Positions 23,616 to 32,966 of a DNA stretch of 51,969 nucleotides are shown here, piece by piece; within the stretch, counting starts at the first letter, position 1; each line of letters opens with the position of its first letter. The translations under genes and the position numbers were made by a program. The stretch covers positions 1-51,969 of the forward strand of contig NZ_JAJNDA010000029.1 of the NCBI RefSeq assembly GCF_021026295.1, given 5' to 3'. The notes under the pieces are model-generated. The model saw nothing but the letters and a program-made list of their open reading frames with translations. It made no database searches and was not told the origin of the DNA. This stretch comes from Actinomycetospora soli (GTDB taxonomy: Bacteria; Actinomycetota; Actinomycetes; Mycobacteriales; Pseudonocardiaceae).

Positions 23616-25010
23616 TCAGGCGGCGCGGCGCTCGTCGTCGCGGACGACGGAGAGCCCGGCCTGGGCGGCGTGGGGCCAGTCGTCGTTCACGACGACGAGG
23701 TCGCGGTCGCGTCCGGGCTCGGCGGCGAGCAGGGACGCGGCGATCGAGGCGCGGTAGCCGGAGCCGCAGTAGAGCCAGACCTCGCCGTCGGGAATCTCGT
23801 CGCGGCGGGTGAGGAGCTCGTGCAGCGGGAGGTGGATCGAGCCGGCGACGCCCCCGCCGGCGCGCTCGTTCTCGGTGCGGGCGTCGACGACGACCACCTG
23901 GGCCGGGTCACGGTCGGCCAGGCCGGCGAAGTCCGAGACCCGGTAGGACGCCAGGTCGGCGCCGCCGGCGAGGTCCTCGATCGGGCCGGTCGCGGCACCG
24001 GCGAGGCGGTCGATCCCGATGCGCACGAGTTCGCGGCGGGCGTCGGCGACCTGCTCCTCGGACTCTCCGATGAGGGTGAGGTCGGCGTCGTCGGGCAGCA
24101 GCCAGCCGAGGTAGGTGACGAAGGGCTGGGCGAGCTGGAAGGACAGCGACCCGGCGAGGTGCTTCCCGGCGAAGGCGGTGCGCTCGCGCAGGTCGACCAC
24201 CCACTGGCCCTCGGTGAGGCCCTTCTCCAGCCGGCCGCGGAGTTCGTCGGGGGAGAGCGGCTCGGGCAGCGACAGGTCGACGGGCGCCGGTCCGGCGGAG
24301 TTCGTGGGCGCCATCCGCGCGTAGTAGGCGGGGTAGGCGCCGAGCCCGGCGATCAGGGTGTCGACGAAGTCCTGCTCGTCGGAGGTGAGCGCGGGGTTGG
24401 TGCTGCGCTGCTCGCCGACGGTGGAGGCCTCGCCCGACGGTGGGGTGGCCGAGCAGAAGCTGCCGAACCCGTGGGTGGGGAACACGGTCGCGTCGGCGGG
24501 CAGCTCGTCGACCAGGCGACGCACCGAGTGGTACTGGGCGTGGGTCAGCTCGACGGTGTCGTCGGGGGAGACCAGGTCCGTGCGCCCGGTGGTGCCGTAG
24601 AGCATCGATCCGCCGGTGAACACCGCCTCGACCTGCCCCGCCTCGTCGGCCAGGGCGTAGGACAGGTGGTGGTGGGTGTGGCCGGGGGTGGCGATCGGGC
24701 GCAGCCGCATGCCGCCGACGGCGATGTCGTCGCCCTCGCGGGCGGGGGTGCGGTCGAAGGCGACGTCGTCGCGGGCGTCGACGAGGTAGGTCGCGTCGAG
24801 GCGGCGGGCGAGTTCGAGGCCGCCGGTGACGTAGTCGTTGTGGATGTGGGTCTCGGCGACGTGGGTGATGCGCACGCCGAGCTCGTCGGCCAGGGCGAGG
24901 ACGCGGTCGATGTCGCGTTGCGGGTCGATCACGAGGGCGACCTCGCCGTCGTGGGCGAGGTAGCTGCGGTCTCCGAGGCTCGAGGTGGCGATGGTGTGGA
25001 CGTCGATCAT
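23616..25010 (-). CDS. MBL-fold persulfide dioxygenase with two rhodanese domains (CstB/PDO-like)
   Basis: 464 aa. N-terminal metallo-beta-lactamase fold (1-230) with the ETHE1/PDO metal loop THIHNDYVTGG (His55, His57, Asp59), the ATPGHTHHHLSY and TGGSMLYGTTGRTDL blocks, and VFPTHGFGSFC. Two rhodanese-like repeats follow. The first (about 265-350) lacks a Cys in its active loop (LIGESEEQ), the second (about 360-455) has YCGSGYRAS with the nucleophile. The family oxidises low-molecular-weight persulfides to sulfite or thiosulfate using iron and O2. It leads the operon, and a CsoR/CstR-type site lies 11 bp before the start (25021-25034). Confidence 0.9.
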   Translation of the reverse strand: MIDVHTIATSSLGDRSYLAHDGEVALVIDPQRDIDRVLALADELGVRITHVAETHIHNDYVTGGLELARRLDATYLVDARDDVAFDRTPAREGDDIAVGGMRLRPIATPGHTHHHLSYALADEAGQVEAVFTGGSMLYGTTGRTDLVSPDDTVELTHAQYHSVRRLVDELPADATVFPTHGFGSFCSATPPSGEASTVGEQRSTNPALTSDEQDFVDTLIAGLGAYPAYYARMAPTNSAGPAPVDLSLPEPLSPDELRGRLEKGLTEGQWVVDLRERTAFAGKHLAGSLSFQLAQPFVTYLGWLLPDDADLTLIGESEEQVADARRELVRIGIDRLAGAATGPIEDLAGGADLASYRVSDFAGLADRDPAQVVVVDARTENERAGGGVAGSIHLPLHELLTRRDEIPDGEVWLYCGSGYRASIAASLLAAEPGRDRDLVVVNDDWPHAAQAGLSVVRDDERRAA

Positions 25011-25020
25011 GCTGGTTCCC

Positions 25021-25034
25021 TACCCGGTAGGGTA
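25021..25034. promoter_or_regulatory. CstR-type operator, TACCC-GGTA-GGGTA
   Basis: Perfect 5-bp inverted arms around GGTA, lying 11-24 bp upstream of the persulfide dioxygenase start and after the regulator gene. CsoR-family proteins bind GC-tract dyads of this type. The same TACCC-N4-GGGTA architecture recurs at 25418. Confidence 0.68.
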
Positions 25035-25089
25035 TCTACCGTCGAGACGGGAACCCGCCGGAGCGGGTTCGGGCTGGGTGGTGGGCCGG

Positions 25090-25894
<805 letters not shown>

Positions 25895-25897
25895 CCC

Positions 25898-26989
25898 ATG
25901 CCTGACGAGACCACCATGACCGGCGAGGCCACGATGACGGGCGTCGTCCTGACGGCGTTCGGTGGGCCGGAGGTCCTGGTCGTCCGGCACGACCTCCCGG
26001 TCCCGCATCCGGCCCGAGCGCAGGTCCGGGTCCGTGTGGTCGCCGCGGCGCTGAACAACACCGACGTGTGGACGCGGGAGGGTGCCTACGGCACCGCCGA
26101 TGATCCGGACGCACGGGCGGGCTGGCTTGGGCCGATCGCCTTCCCCCGGATACAGGGCGGCGACGTGGCCGGTGTGGTCGAGGCGGTCGGTCCGGGCGTG
26201 GTCGATGGCCTCGTCGGGCGTCGTGTGCTGGTCGATCCCGCCCGCTACGCGGACTCCGGTCCAGACGCGGCGATCGTGGCGGTCATGGGCAGCGAGTACG
26301 ACGGCGGGTTCGCCGAGTACGTGGTCGTGGACGTCGATCGCGTGCACGACGTCACCGACTCGCCCCTGGACGACGAGCAGCTGGCCTGTCTGCCGATCGC
26401 GTCCGGGACCGCGATGGGGATGCTGGAGCGGGGCGGGGTGCTGGCCGGGGAGACGGTCGTGGTCACCGGGGCGTCGGGTGGGGTGGGTCTGGCCGCTGTG
26501 GGACTGGCCGCAGCGCGCGGAGCCCGGGTCACCGCGGTCACCGAGCACGCCAAGGCCGCCCTGGTGGAGAGCGCAGGCGCGATGACGACCCTCGATCGCT
26601 CTGGTCCCGCCCACGACGTCGTCACCGCGGTCCACGCGACCCATCCGGACGGGGTCGACGCGGTGATCGACGTCGTGGGCGGAGACCAGCTCGCACGCCT
26701 GATCGATGTGTTGCGTCCCGGAGGGCGAGCCGTCGTCGCCGGAGCGGTGGCGGGCGCGGTCCCGGCGATCGACCTGCGCCGGCTCTACCTGCACAACCGG
26801 AAGCTGATCGGGTCGACGATGCACACTCCCGCCCATTTCGCGAAGCTGGTCGAGCACGCCCGGGCCGGCGATGTCCGGCCCCGGGTCGCGGCGCGCTTCC
26901 CCCTCTCGTCGATCGTGGAGGCGCAGGCACGGTTCCTACGCCGCGAACACGTCGGCAAGATCGTCGTCGTCCCGGACGATCGACGCTGA
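25898..26989 (+). CDS. Zinc-less MDR-family NAD(P)H:quinone oxidoreductase-like protein
   Basis: 363 aa. GroES-like N-terminal half (VRVVAAALNNTDVWTREGAY, FPRIQGGDVAGVVEAVGPGV) and Rossmann half with GETVVVTGASGGVGLAAVGL, the NADPH-binding AxxGxxG-type loop, ending SSIVEAQARFLRREHVGKIV. No structural-zinc Cys cluster is present. Its start lies 3 bp after DUF302, so it forms a two-gene operon behind the 25418 operator. Such reductases act on quinones or reactive carbonyls; sulfide:quinone oxidation would generate reduced quinone, but a link is speculative. Confidence 0.85.
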   Translation: MPDETTMTGEATMTGVVLTAFGGPEVLVVRHDLPVPHPARAQVRVRVVAAALNNTDVWTREGAYGTADDPDARAGWLGPIAFPRIQGGDVAGVVEAVGPGVVDGLVGRRVLVDPARYADSGPDAAIVAVMGSEYDGGFAEYVVVDVDRVHDVTDSPLDDEQLACLPIASGTAMGMLERGGVLAGETVVVTGASGGVGLAAVGLAAARGARVTAVTEHAKAALVESAGAMTTLDRSGPAHDVVTAVHATHPDGVDAVIDVVGGDQLARLIDVLRPGGRAVVAGAVAGAVPAIDLRRLYLHNRKLIGSTMHTPAHFAKLVEHARAGDVRPRVAARFPLSSIVEAQARFLRREHVGKIVVVPDDRR

Positions 26990-27255
26990 AGCGAGGAGGC
27001 AGTGGACTCGGTCGGACGGCCTCTGCGGTCCCCTGCAGGTTGCGAATCGCCTTGTTTGTGACTTTGGTGCGGTGTGACCATTTTCGTGAGTAGTCGCTCT
27101 CGCCGCGGGTGCATCCGCGGTCACGGTGAGGTCAGGTCGTTAAGTCATTGATAAGCGTATTCGCTCGAACGGCCCATACGGCTCGCGAATCTTCGCTGGA
27201 AGATGACGTTCCGTCGCAGAGCCTGTGGCGTTGCCGAGTTCGAGCGGAGTTCGTG
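26990..27255. other. Intergenic, lower GC, with promoter for the multicopper oxidase
   Basis: 266 bp between co-directional genes. AT content rises compared with both neighbours (e.g. around 27050-27090 and 27140-27190). A CCGCGG pair separated by 6 bp (27103-27120) forms a short dyad. The oxidase promoter should be in the second half; I do not see a clear -35/-10 pair. Confidence 0.4.
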
Positions 27256-29337
27256 GTGACCAGTTTCGACAAGCTGTCCAAGCCGACCGAATTGTTCGAT
27301 CGCGCCGCCGAGATGCCCCGGCCCCGGCGTCGTCGTCTACGCCCCTCGTCGACTCCGGCCCGGATCGAACAACGTGCGACCGACGTCGTTCTGCATCCGG
27401 ACCTGCCGCCGACACCGGTCTGGGCCTACGACGGGACCCTGCCTGGACCGGTGATCGAGGTGCGCAGCGACGACGAGGTGGACGTTGTCCACGACCACGA
27501 CATCAATGGCCGACTGCCCTATGCCCACGTCGTCACCGTGAGCCCAGCCCTGGGTAACGGAACACCGATGAACCACACCGGCTCCGGCGATGCCAGTCCT
27601 GACCTCGACGACGTCGAGGAGGCCAAGCGGGCGGCGGCCCTGCACGCCTACACGGTTGCCCATCTGCATGGCGCGCCGAGCGAACCGGGCAGCGACGGCT
27701 GGGCGGAGAACGTCATCGGTTGCGGCGAGGAGCGTCGTGACACCTACCAGTTCACTCGCGAGACGTGGCCGATGCTCCACGCCGACGATGAAACCACGAC
27801 GTCGTTCCGATCGGGGGCGGCGCCGATGTACTGGTACCACGATCACGGTATGGGGGTGACCCGCTTCAACGTGTTCGCCGGCCTCGCCGGAGCATGGCTG
27901 GTCCGCGACCCGCTAGAACACCACCTCGGTCTCCCGACCGACCCGGGCCGGGAAATCCCTCTTGTCATCTCCGACCGCAACCTCGAGACCGTCGACGGTA
28001 CCGAGAACGGGGAGCTGACAGGCCGTCTTCTACACAAGGTCACCACCGACGTCCGCGAGTTCTTCGGGCCGGTCACGCTGGTCAACGGGCTGGCCTGGCC
28101 CCGCTGCTCCGTCCCTCGACGGGTCATCCGCCTGCGCGTGCTCAACGCCTGCAACGCCCGCACTCTTCGTCTCCACCTCCACACGACGACCACCGACGGC
28201 GAGGCCGGAGTGCCGCTACCGACGGCCGCCGTCCAGCAGATCGGAACGGACGGAGGACTGCTCGGCGCGGCGATCGACCTGCCGCCCGGTGGTCTGGTCC
28301 TCGCCCCGGCCGAGCGGGCGGATCTCCTCGTCGACCTCGGCCTGCTCGACCCGGAGGACACGCATGTCGTGGTGTGGAACTCGGCGCCCGCGCCGTGGAA
28401 CGGCCAGAAACCGCGCGACCCGATCCAACTCCACGAGCCCTCGCCCGACGGGCTACTCCCGGTCCCTCAGGTCATGCGGTTCGAGCTGCAGAACGAGCCG
28501 GCTCGTCCCCATCTCGACGACTGCCTGATCCAGGGCATGCCCCTCGACCCCGAGTTCCGTTCTCTCCCGACCGATCACGAGCGGCTCCCGTCCGATCACG
28601 GCCACACCCTGCTCGCCATGGTCGAGGAATCGCCGGTCGTGTACGACGATCACGGCGAGCCGCGGAAGCGCGACGACCAATCAATCGTCTCCCGGACGAT
28701 GCTCGTCCTCCACGAGTTGATCCCCGTCGAGGTGGCCGATCGGGATGGCATCAACATGCACGCCCAGACGATGCTGGTCGTCGATCCGAACGACGCCACT
28801 GCGGTGATGCCCGTCCCTGCGGGTCTCCAGCTCACACTGCCCGGGGATCCGACGGTCTACGTCACGTGCGGGAAACGGTTCAACGACGCCACGAGGGTGA
28901 TGGCGACCCAGCACGGCTGGCACCTGTGGAAGATCCTCAACCTCAGTCCGGACACCCACCCGTTCCACGTCCACCTGACGCAGTTCCAGGCGATCTCACG
29001 CCGTCGATTGGTTCCGGCTCATGGAACGCTCGACCCCGGATCGGAGAGGCAATTCGACCTGCTCGCCTCGACCGACCCGGACGACGCGAAGGTCACACTG
29101 GACGCCAACGAGAAAGGCTGGAAGGACACCTTCCGCGTCGATCCGGGGAGGAGGGACGAGGCCACCGATGCCGTCCATTCGGCCGAGATGGTCACCATCG
29201 CCGGCAACTTCGGGGCCCATTCCGGCCGCTACATGTACCACTGTCACATCATCGAGCACGAGGACATGGAGATGATGCGACCGTTCTCGGTCCTCCCGGC
29301 GGATCTGATGGCCTTCATGGACCACCATCACCACTGA
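27256..29337 (+). CDS. Multicopper oxidase (CotA/bilirubin-oxidase type)
   Basis: 693 aa, three cupredoxin domains. Copper motifs in order: AYTVAHLHGAPSEPGSDGWA (HxH of the first site), MYWYHDHGMGVTRFNVFAGL AG (second HxH), DTHPFHVHLTQFQ (third, with the type 1 His) and RYMYHCHIIEHEDMEMMRPF (HCH plus axial Met). The protein couples oxidation of phenols, bilirubin-like compounds or metals to O2 reduction. I see no signal peptide or Tat motif, so it may be cytoplasmic or spore-associated. GTG 27256 follows GGAG by 6 bp; an upstream TTG at 27148 has no support. It ends in four His. Its last 10 bp overlap the end of the convergent PAP2 gene. Confidence 0.92.
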   Translation: MTSFDKLSKPTELFDRAAEMPRPRRRRLRPSSTPARIEQRATDVVLHPDLPPTPVWAYDGTLPGPVIEVRSDDEVDVVHDHDINGRLPYAHVVTVSPALGNGTPMNHTGSGDASPDLDDVEEAKRAAALHAYTVAHLHGAPSEPGSDGWAENVIGCGEERRDTYQFTRETWPMLHADDETTTSFRSGAAPMYWYHDHGMGVTRFNVFAGLAGAWLVRDPLEHHLGLPTDPGREIPLVISDRNLETVDGTENGELTGRLLHKVTTDVREFFGPVTLVNGLAWPRCSVPRRVIRLRVLNACNARTLRLHLHTTTTDGEAGVPLPTAAVQQIGTDGGLLGAAIDLPPGGLVLAPAERADLLVDLGLLDPEDTHVVVWNSAPAPWNGQKPRDPIQLHEPSPDGLLPVPQVMRFELQNEPARPHLDDCLIQGMPLDPEFRSLPTDHERLPSDHGHTLLAMVEESPVVYDDHGEPRKRDDQSIVSRTMLVLHELIPVEVADRDGINMHAQTMLVVDPNDATAVMPVPAGLQLTLPGDPTVYVTCGKRFNDATRVMATQHGWHLWKILNLSPDTHPFHVHLTQFQAISRRRLVPAHGTLDPGSERQFDLLASTDPDDAKVTLDANEKGWKDTFRVDPGRRDEATDAVHSAEMVTIAGNFGAHSGRYMYHCHIIEHEDMEMMRPFSVLPADLMAFMDHHHH

Positions 29338-30047
29338 TCACGGGCGAGGCCGATCGCGGGGCCCCGAACAACGCCGGAGCTTCGGACGCGCAGGACGACG
29401 GCCACGGCGATCCCGTCCGCGAGCACGGCCAGGCACCAGCCGGCGAGGACGTCGCCGGGGTAGTGCACGGCCACGACGATCCGCGATGCCGCGACGGCGA
29501 CCGCGACGACCACGGCGAGGACGGTCGTCATCCGGAAGGCTGCGTGTCGACGTGGGTCGAGGAGCAGGACCAACAGCAGTGCCGCGCCGGCGGACCACAG
29601 GGCGTGGCCCGAGGGGAACGACAGACCCTGGGCGGACATCGCGTGCCAGGCCAGCGGGGGCCGGGGCCGGGCCACGATCACCTTGACACCGTTGTCGGCG
29701 ACGGCGAGCAGCGCCGCGGCGACCGCTGCCGCGACCGCAGGCCACCACGACCGTGCGGCGCGCGCGATCAGCAGCCCGCCGAGCAGCATCACTGCGATCA
29801 TGACGGCGGGTTGGCCGACCTCGCTGACGATCCGGGCCGCGACCACGAGCGGCTCCGGTCTCGTCGCCACCACCCACGCGTCCACGCCCGGGTCGAGGGT
29901 GGCGAGCAGCGTCCCGGAGGCCACGCCGACCCACAGCAGCGCCAGGACGATCACGGCGAGGGCCAGAGCAACGACGGAGGCGACCGGCCGGAGCCGTCCC
30001 GCGGCCGGCTGCCAGCCGATGGCCCGGGCGGGGACGGGAGCCGTCAT
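29328..30047 (-). CDS. PAP2-family phosphatase 1
   Basis: 239 aa, six membrane helices. The three phosphatase motifs are KVIVARPRPP (motif 1, KxxxxxxRP), SFPSGHALWSAG (motif 2) and SRIVVAVHYPGDVLAGW (motif 3, SRxxxxxHxxxD). It should remove phosphate from a lipid pyrophosphate or phosphatidate at the membrane surface; undecaprenyl pyrophosphate recycling is a natural guess beside LCP and polymer genes. It starts 24 bp after the stop of a second PAP2 gene on the same strand, and converges on the multicopper oxidase. Confidence 0.87.
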   Translation of the reverse strand: MTAPVPARAIGWQPAAGRLRPVASVVALALAVIVLALLWVGVASGTLLATLDPGVDAWVVATRPEPLVVAARIVSEVGQPAVMIAVMLLGGLLIARAARSWWPAVAAAVAAALLAVADNGVKVIVARPRPPLAWHAMSAQGLSFPSGHALWSAGAALLLVLLLDPRRHAAFRMTTVLAVVVAVAVAASRIVVAVHYPGDVLAGWCLAVLADGIAVAVVLRVRSSGVVRGPAIGLARDQW

Positions 30048-30070
30048 GGTGTCCTCCCGGAAGCCGGCGG

Positions 30071-30727
30071 TCAGGACCTGGGTGCGGCCACAGCATGCTC
30101 GGCGACCTCAGGCTCACGGCCGTCGGCGTGCACCAGCCACCGAGCGGGTCCGCGCCCGACCGCCCCGACGAGGCGTTGCGCGGGACGGTGGCCCAGCCTC
30201 ACGACCGCCATGCTGATGACGGCGCCGAAGGCGAGGCCGACGGCGACGTCGCTCGGGAAGTGCACCCCGACGTAGACCCGGGCGGCGGCCAGCAGGAGCG
30301 CGAGCACCGTGGCGACGACGGCCCAGCGGCGGTGCACCAGCCACAGGCCACCGGCGATCGCGCCTCCGATCACGGCGTGGTCGCTGGGCATCGAGAAGTC
30401 GGGACTGCAGGTCAGCAGGACCTGCACCCCCGGCAGCTCGGTGCAGGGTCGGGCCCGCGCGATCAGCCCCGACACCAGGTCCTGGCACACGAGGAGGGCG
30501 ACGACGGTGCCGATCCCGATCAGGACGGTCGTGGTCACGGCGGGTACGGGGTCCGGTGTCCGGCGGGCCCGCCACCACACGACGGCCACCACGAGCACGA
30601 GCAGTGTCGGCCCGGCCCAGAGGGCGTAGGCGGCAACGAGGGGATGCAGGGCGGGCGTGGCGCGAGCGACGCGGTTGACCGCGAGGAACCAGGAGACGTC
30701 GGGGGAGACGTCGGCACGGGGGACCAT
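30071..30727 (-). CDS. PAP2-family phosphatase 2
   Basis: 218 aa. Motif 1 is weak (LIARARPCTELPG), motif 2 is FSMPSDHAVIGGAIAG and motif 3 AARVYVGVHFPSDVAVGL. The Gly of PSGH is replaced by Asp, as in several undecaprenyl-diphosphatase-like PAP2 proteins. An insert after motif 1 (CTELPGVQVLLTC) carries two Cys that could pair outside. It is first in a two-gene operon with PAP2 phosphatase 1. The B-type repeat site just upstream (30755-30772) suggests control by the nearby two-component system. Confidence 0.85.
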   Translation of the reverse strand: MVPRADVSPDVSWFLAVNRVARATPALHPLVAAYALWAGPTLLVLVVAVVWWRARRTPDPVPAVTTTVLIGIGTVVALLVCQDLVSGLIARARPCTELPGVQVLLTCSPDFSMPSDHAVIGGAIAGGLWLVHRRWAVVATVLALLLAAARVYVGVHFPSDVAVGLAFGAVISMAVVRLGHRPAQRLVGAVGRGPARWLVHADGREPEVAEHAVAAPRS

Positions 30728-30754
30728 CACGGAACCGAGGGTCGTCGTCGGGTG

Positions 30755-30798
30755 ATGAGAGGACGATGTGCGCCGCGGGCTCTCATCACGGTCACATC
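30755..30798. promoter_or_regulatory. Paired B-type repeat sites in a divergent promoter region
   Basis: On the minus strand CGCACAT-N4-CTCTCAT (30772-30755) points to the PAP2 gene; on the plus strand TCTCATC and TCACATC start 11 bp apart (30781 and 30792) and point to the gene at 30822. The inner arms GTGATGAGAG (30752-30761) and CTCTCATCAC (30780-30789) are exact reverse complements, so two direct-repeat sites face each other. Confidence 0.58.
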
Positions 30799-30821
30799 GA
30801 TCCGGCACCACGGTGGCGACC

Positions 30822-31313
30822 ATGCCGGAACCGGACGGTCGCGGGTCGGCCCGTGCCGCGCTGCCACCGAATGCCCGCATCGTGATCGTGTCCGCCGGAT
30901 TCGGCGAGCCCGGCGACGACGAGGCGGACGAGCTCGCGCGGCAGCTGCACGCCGCCGGCTGGTGGGTCGATCTGCCCCGGGTCGCCGGGGCCGCGCGGTC
31001 GCACCCACTCCGCCGACTCGCCCGTCGGCGGGAAGCCACGGGTTTCGAGCGGGCGGCCTCGCAGGTGGCGTCGCGTCTCGGGGTGGACGCGCACGCCGTC
31101 GTCGTCACCCACCCGAGGACCGCCGCGGCGCTCGGCCGGCTCCGGCTCCGCGGGGCCCTCGCCGGCCCGCTGATCGCCTGCTTCACCGAGGTTCACCGGC
31201 CCGTGGTCGGGTGCGATCTGCTCCTCACGCACCCGGCCGACGCCGCACGGACGGTCCATGCCGTGGCGACCGATCATGCTCGGCGTCGCCCCACGTCGGC
31301 GGTGGAACGGTGA
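30822..31313 (+). CDS. MGDG-synthase-like glycosyltransferase N-terminal domain, stand-alone
   Basis: 163 aa. ARIVIVSAGFGEPGDDEADE then LARQLHAAGWWVDLPRV, later HAVVVTHPRTAAALGRLRLR and PLIACFTEVHRPVVGCDLLL THP, follow the MGDG_synth N-terminal domain of GT28-like enzymes (normally SxGxGeGHxaAAxAL; xTDFxVHxLWVxxGVD). The acceptor-site GH is replaced by GD and the C-terminal nucleotide-sugar half is absent. It may be a degenerate or regulatory half-enzyme. Its stop overlaps the start of the next gene (GTGA). A B-type repeat lies just upstream. Confidence 0.58.
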   Translation: MPEPDGRGSARAALPPNARIVIVSAGFGEPGDDEADELARQLHAAGWWVDLPRVAGAARSHPLRRLARRREATGFERAASQVASRLGVDAHAVVVTHPRTAAALGRLRLRGALAGPLIACFTEVHRPVVGCDLLLTHPADAARTVHAVATDHARRRPTSAVER

Positions 31314-31585
31314 CGGGTGCGGTGGTCCTCTTCCTCGTGGGCGTGCTCTTCCTCGGCGTGGCGGCCCGCGGGTGCTGGGCTCGCCGGACGGGTGCCGTCC
31401 CGACGCCGGGGCGGTTGACTTCGGGGGTGGACGTCCTGGTCGGGACGGTCGCGCTCGCCGACGCGGCCTCGAGCGTCGCCGACCATCCCGCCCGCCTGCT
31501 CCTGTGGAGCGGCGGGAGCGCGGTGCTCGTCGTGGCGTGCGCGCTGCTGGTCGTGCACACGCGGCGGTCGAACCGCCACCTGTGA
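31310..31585 (+). CDS. Small three-TM membrane protein
   Basis: 91 aa from GTG 31310, overlapping the upstream TGA. Hydrophobic spans at about 2-19, 38-57 and 62-82, with a basic tail (VHTRRSNRHL). Translational coupling with the glycosyltransferase-like gene suggests the two work together at the membrane. No family recognised. It converges on the LCP gene, whose stop is 11 bp away. Confidence 0.62.
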   Translation: MTGAVVLFLVGVLFLGVAARGCWARRTGAVPTPGRLTSGVDVLVGTVALADAASSVADHPARLLLWSGGSAVLVVACALLVVHTRRSNRHL

Positions 31586-31596
31586 GGCGGAGGTCG

Positions 31597-32772
31597 TCAC
31601 GCGATGCAGGGCACCGCACCCGCCGAGATCGGCGGCGCGGGGGGCGCGCCCGCGCCGGTGGAGGCCGCGCGATCGGCCGGAGTCGTGGTGCCGACCCGCG
31701 GGTCGCTCCGGGGCGCGACCGCGGGGTCGATGGTCTGCGCGATGGCGGAACGCACCTGGGCGGGGTCGATCGCGACCGCGGTCCCGTCCTCGGGGGTCGA
31801 CAGGTCCGTCGAGCCGGTGGGGACGGTGGTGAAGGTGACGGCCCCCGCGGTGAGGCCCTGCATCTGTCGGGCGAAGGAGAGCAGGTCCCACGAGCGGTCC
31901 AGGACCACGTTGTCCTGCACCGCGGCGAGGATGTCGGCGAGGGCGCCCGGGTCGCCCAGGGTCCCGGCCGAGAGCACCTTTGCGCTCAGGGCGGCCATGA
32001 ACATTTGCTGGCGGCGGATGCGGTCGAGGTCGCCGTTGGGAAGCCCGTGGCGCTGCCGGACGAAGGCGAGAGCGGAGGCGCCCTCGACGGTCTGGACCCC
32101 GGCCGGGAAGTCGGCGCCGGAGTAGTCGTCCTGCGTCGGGGAGGTGAGGCAGACCTGCACTCCGCCGACGGCGGTGCTGATGGCGGCGAAGGCGGCGAGG
32201 TCGACGGCGGCGTAGTGGGTGATGGGCAGCCCGGTGAGGTCCTGCACGGTGGCGACGGCCTCGCGTGCGCCGGCCTCGTCGGCGGCGACCGTGAGGGCCG
32301 GGCCGGAGACACCGTCGGTGGCGAGGCTCGCGCGGGCGGCGACCGAGCCGTAGGTGTACGCGGTGTTGATCTTGTGCTCGCCGAAGTCCCCGGCGAGGTG
32401 GACGTAGGAGTCGCGGGGGATCGAGAACGCGGTGGCGGCCCGGCCGCCGGCGGGGACGTGGATGACGATCATGGTGTCGGTGTTGTCCCCGCCGTCGCTG
32501 CTGCCGCCGGCGTGCAGCGCGGCGAGAGTGGCGGCGGGCAGCGGTTCGCCGTGCGCGTCGGTGCGGGAGTCGATCCCGACCAGCAGGATGTTCTGCTCCG
32601 CGGAGGGCGTCGACGGGGCGGCGTCGACGACCGAGGCCCGCTGTACTCCCTGCGCGCCTGCCCACCCCGTCCCGCAGGCGATGAGGACCGCGGCGGACAG
32701 CGTCGCGACCGCGACCCGCCGCATCGTCCGGAGGCGTCGACCCGGGACCGGCAGGACGACGGTCGGAGGCAT
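31597..32772 (-). CDS. LytR-CpsA-Psr (LCP) family phosphotransferase
   Basis: 391 aa. One N-terminal membrane helix (about 16-40), then the LCP core: NILLVGIDSRTDAHGE, NTDTMIVIHVPAGGRAATAF, SIPRDSYVHLAGDFGEHKIN, AYTYGSV, then YAAVDLAAFAAISTAVGGVQ V, and FVRQRHGLPNGDLDRIRRQQ. The conserved Arg/Asp residues of the pyrophosphate site are present. LCP enzymes transfer lipid-linked glycopolymers (arabinogalactan, teichoic acid-like) to peptidoglycan outside the membrane. ATG 32772 is chosen over upstream starts that give Arg/Pro-rich sequence. A strong B-type repeat (32893-32910) lies 120 bp upstream, back-to-back with that of the divergent response regulator. Confidence 0.9.
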   Translation of the reverse strand: MPPTVVLPVPGRRLRTMRRVAVATLSAAVLIACGTGWAGAQGVQRASVVDAAPSTPSAEQNILLVGIDSRTDAHGEPLPAATLAALHAGGSSDGGDNTDTMIVIHVPAGGRAATAFSIPRDSYVHLAGDFGEHKINTAYTYGSVAARASLATDGVSGPALTVAADEAGAREAVATVQDLTGLPITHYAAVDLAAFAAISTAVGGVQVCLTSPTQDDYSGADFPAGVQTVEGASALAFVRQRHGLPNGDLDRIRRQQMFMAALSAKVLSAGTLGDPGALADILAAVQDNVVLDRSWDLLSFARQMQGLTAGAVTFTTVPTGSTDLSTPEDGTAVAIDPAQVRSAIAQTIDPAVAPRSDPRVGTTTPADRAASTGAGAPPAPPISAGAVPCIA

Positions 32773-32892
32773 GTCGCTCTCGGGGGAGGGCGGGAGTCGG
32801 GGGCGCAACGGGACGAGCACGGCGCGATGACCTCCGACGGCGAGCCGACCGCTCACGGACGGCGGCGCTTGTCGCACTGTCGCCGGTGGTCG

Positions 32893-32942
32893 ATGAGAGG
32901 GCCGTGAGAAGCCTCAGGGAACCGTTCTCATCCGACGTACAC
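32893..32942. promoter_or_regulatory. B-type repeat sites between LCP and response regulator
   Basis: Minus strand: TTCTCAC-N4-CTCTCAT (32910-32893), oriented to the LCP gene. Plus strand: TTCTCAT-N4-CGTACAC (32925-32942), oriented to the regulator. Half-sites are 11 bp apart in each. A TAGGGT at 32953-32958 is a good -10 element 8 bp before the regulator's GTG. Confidence 0.58.
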
Positions 32943-32966
32943 GGTCGGCGCCTAGGGTCCGTGGGC

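Noticed and set aside
29322..29337. Four terminal His residues of the multicopper oxidase as a cloning tag
   Set aside because: The sequence is native in context and overlaps the end of the convergent phosphatase gene.
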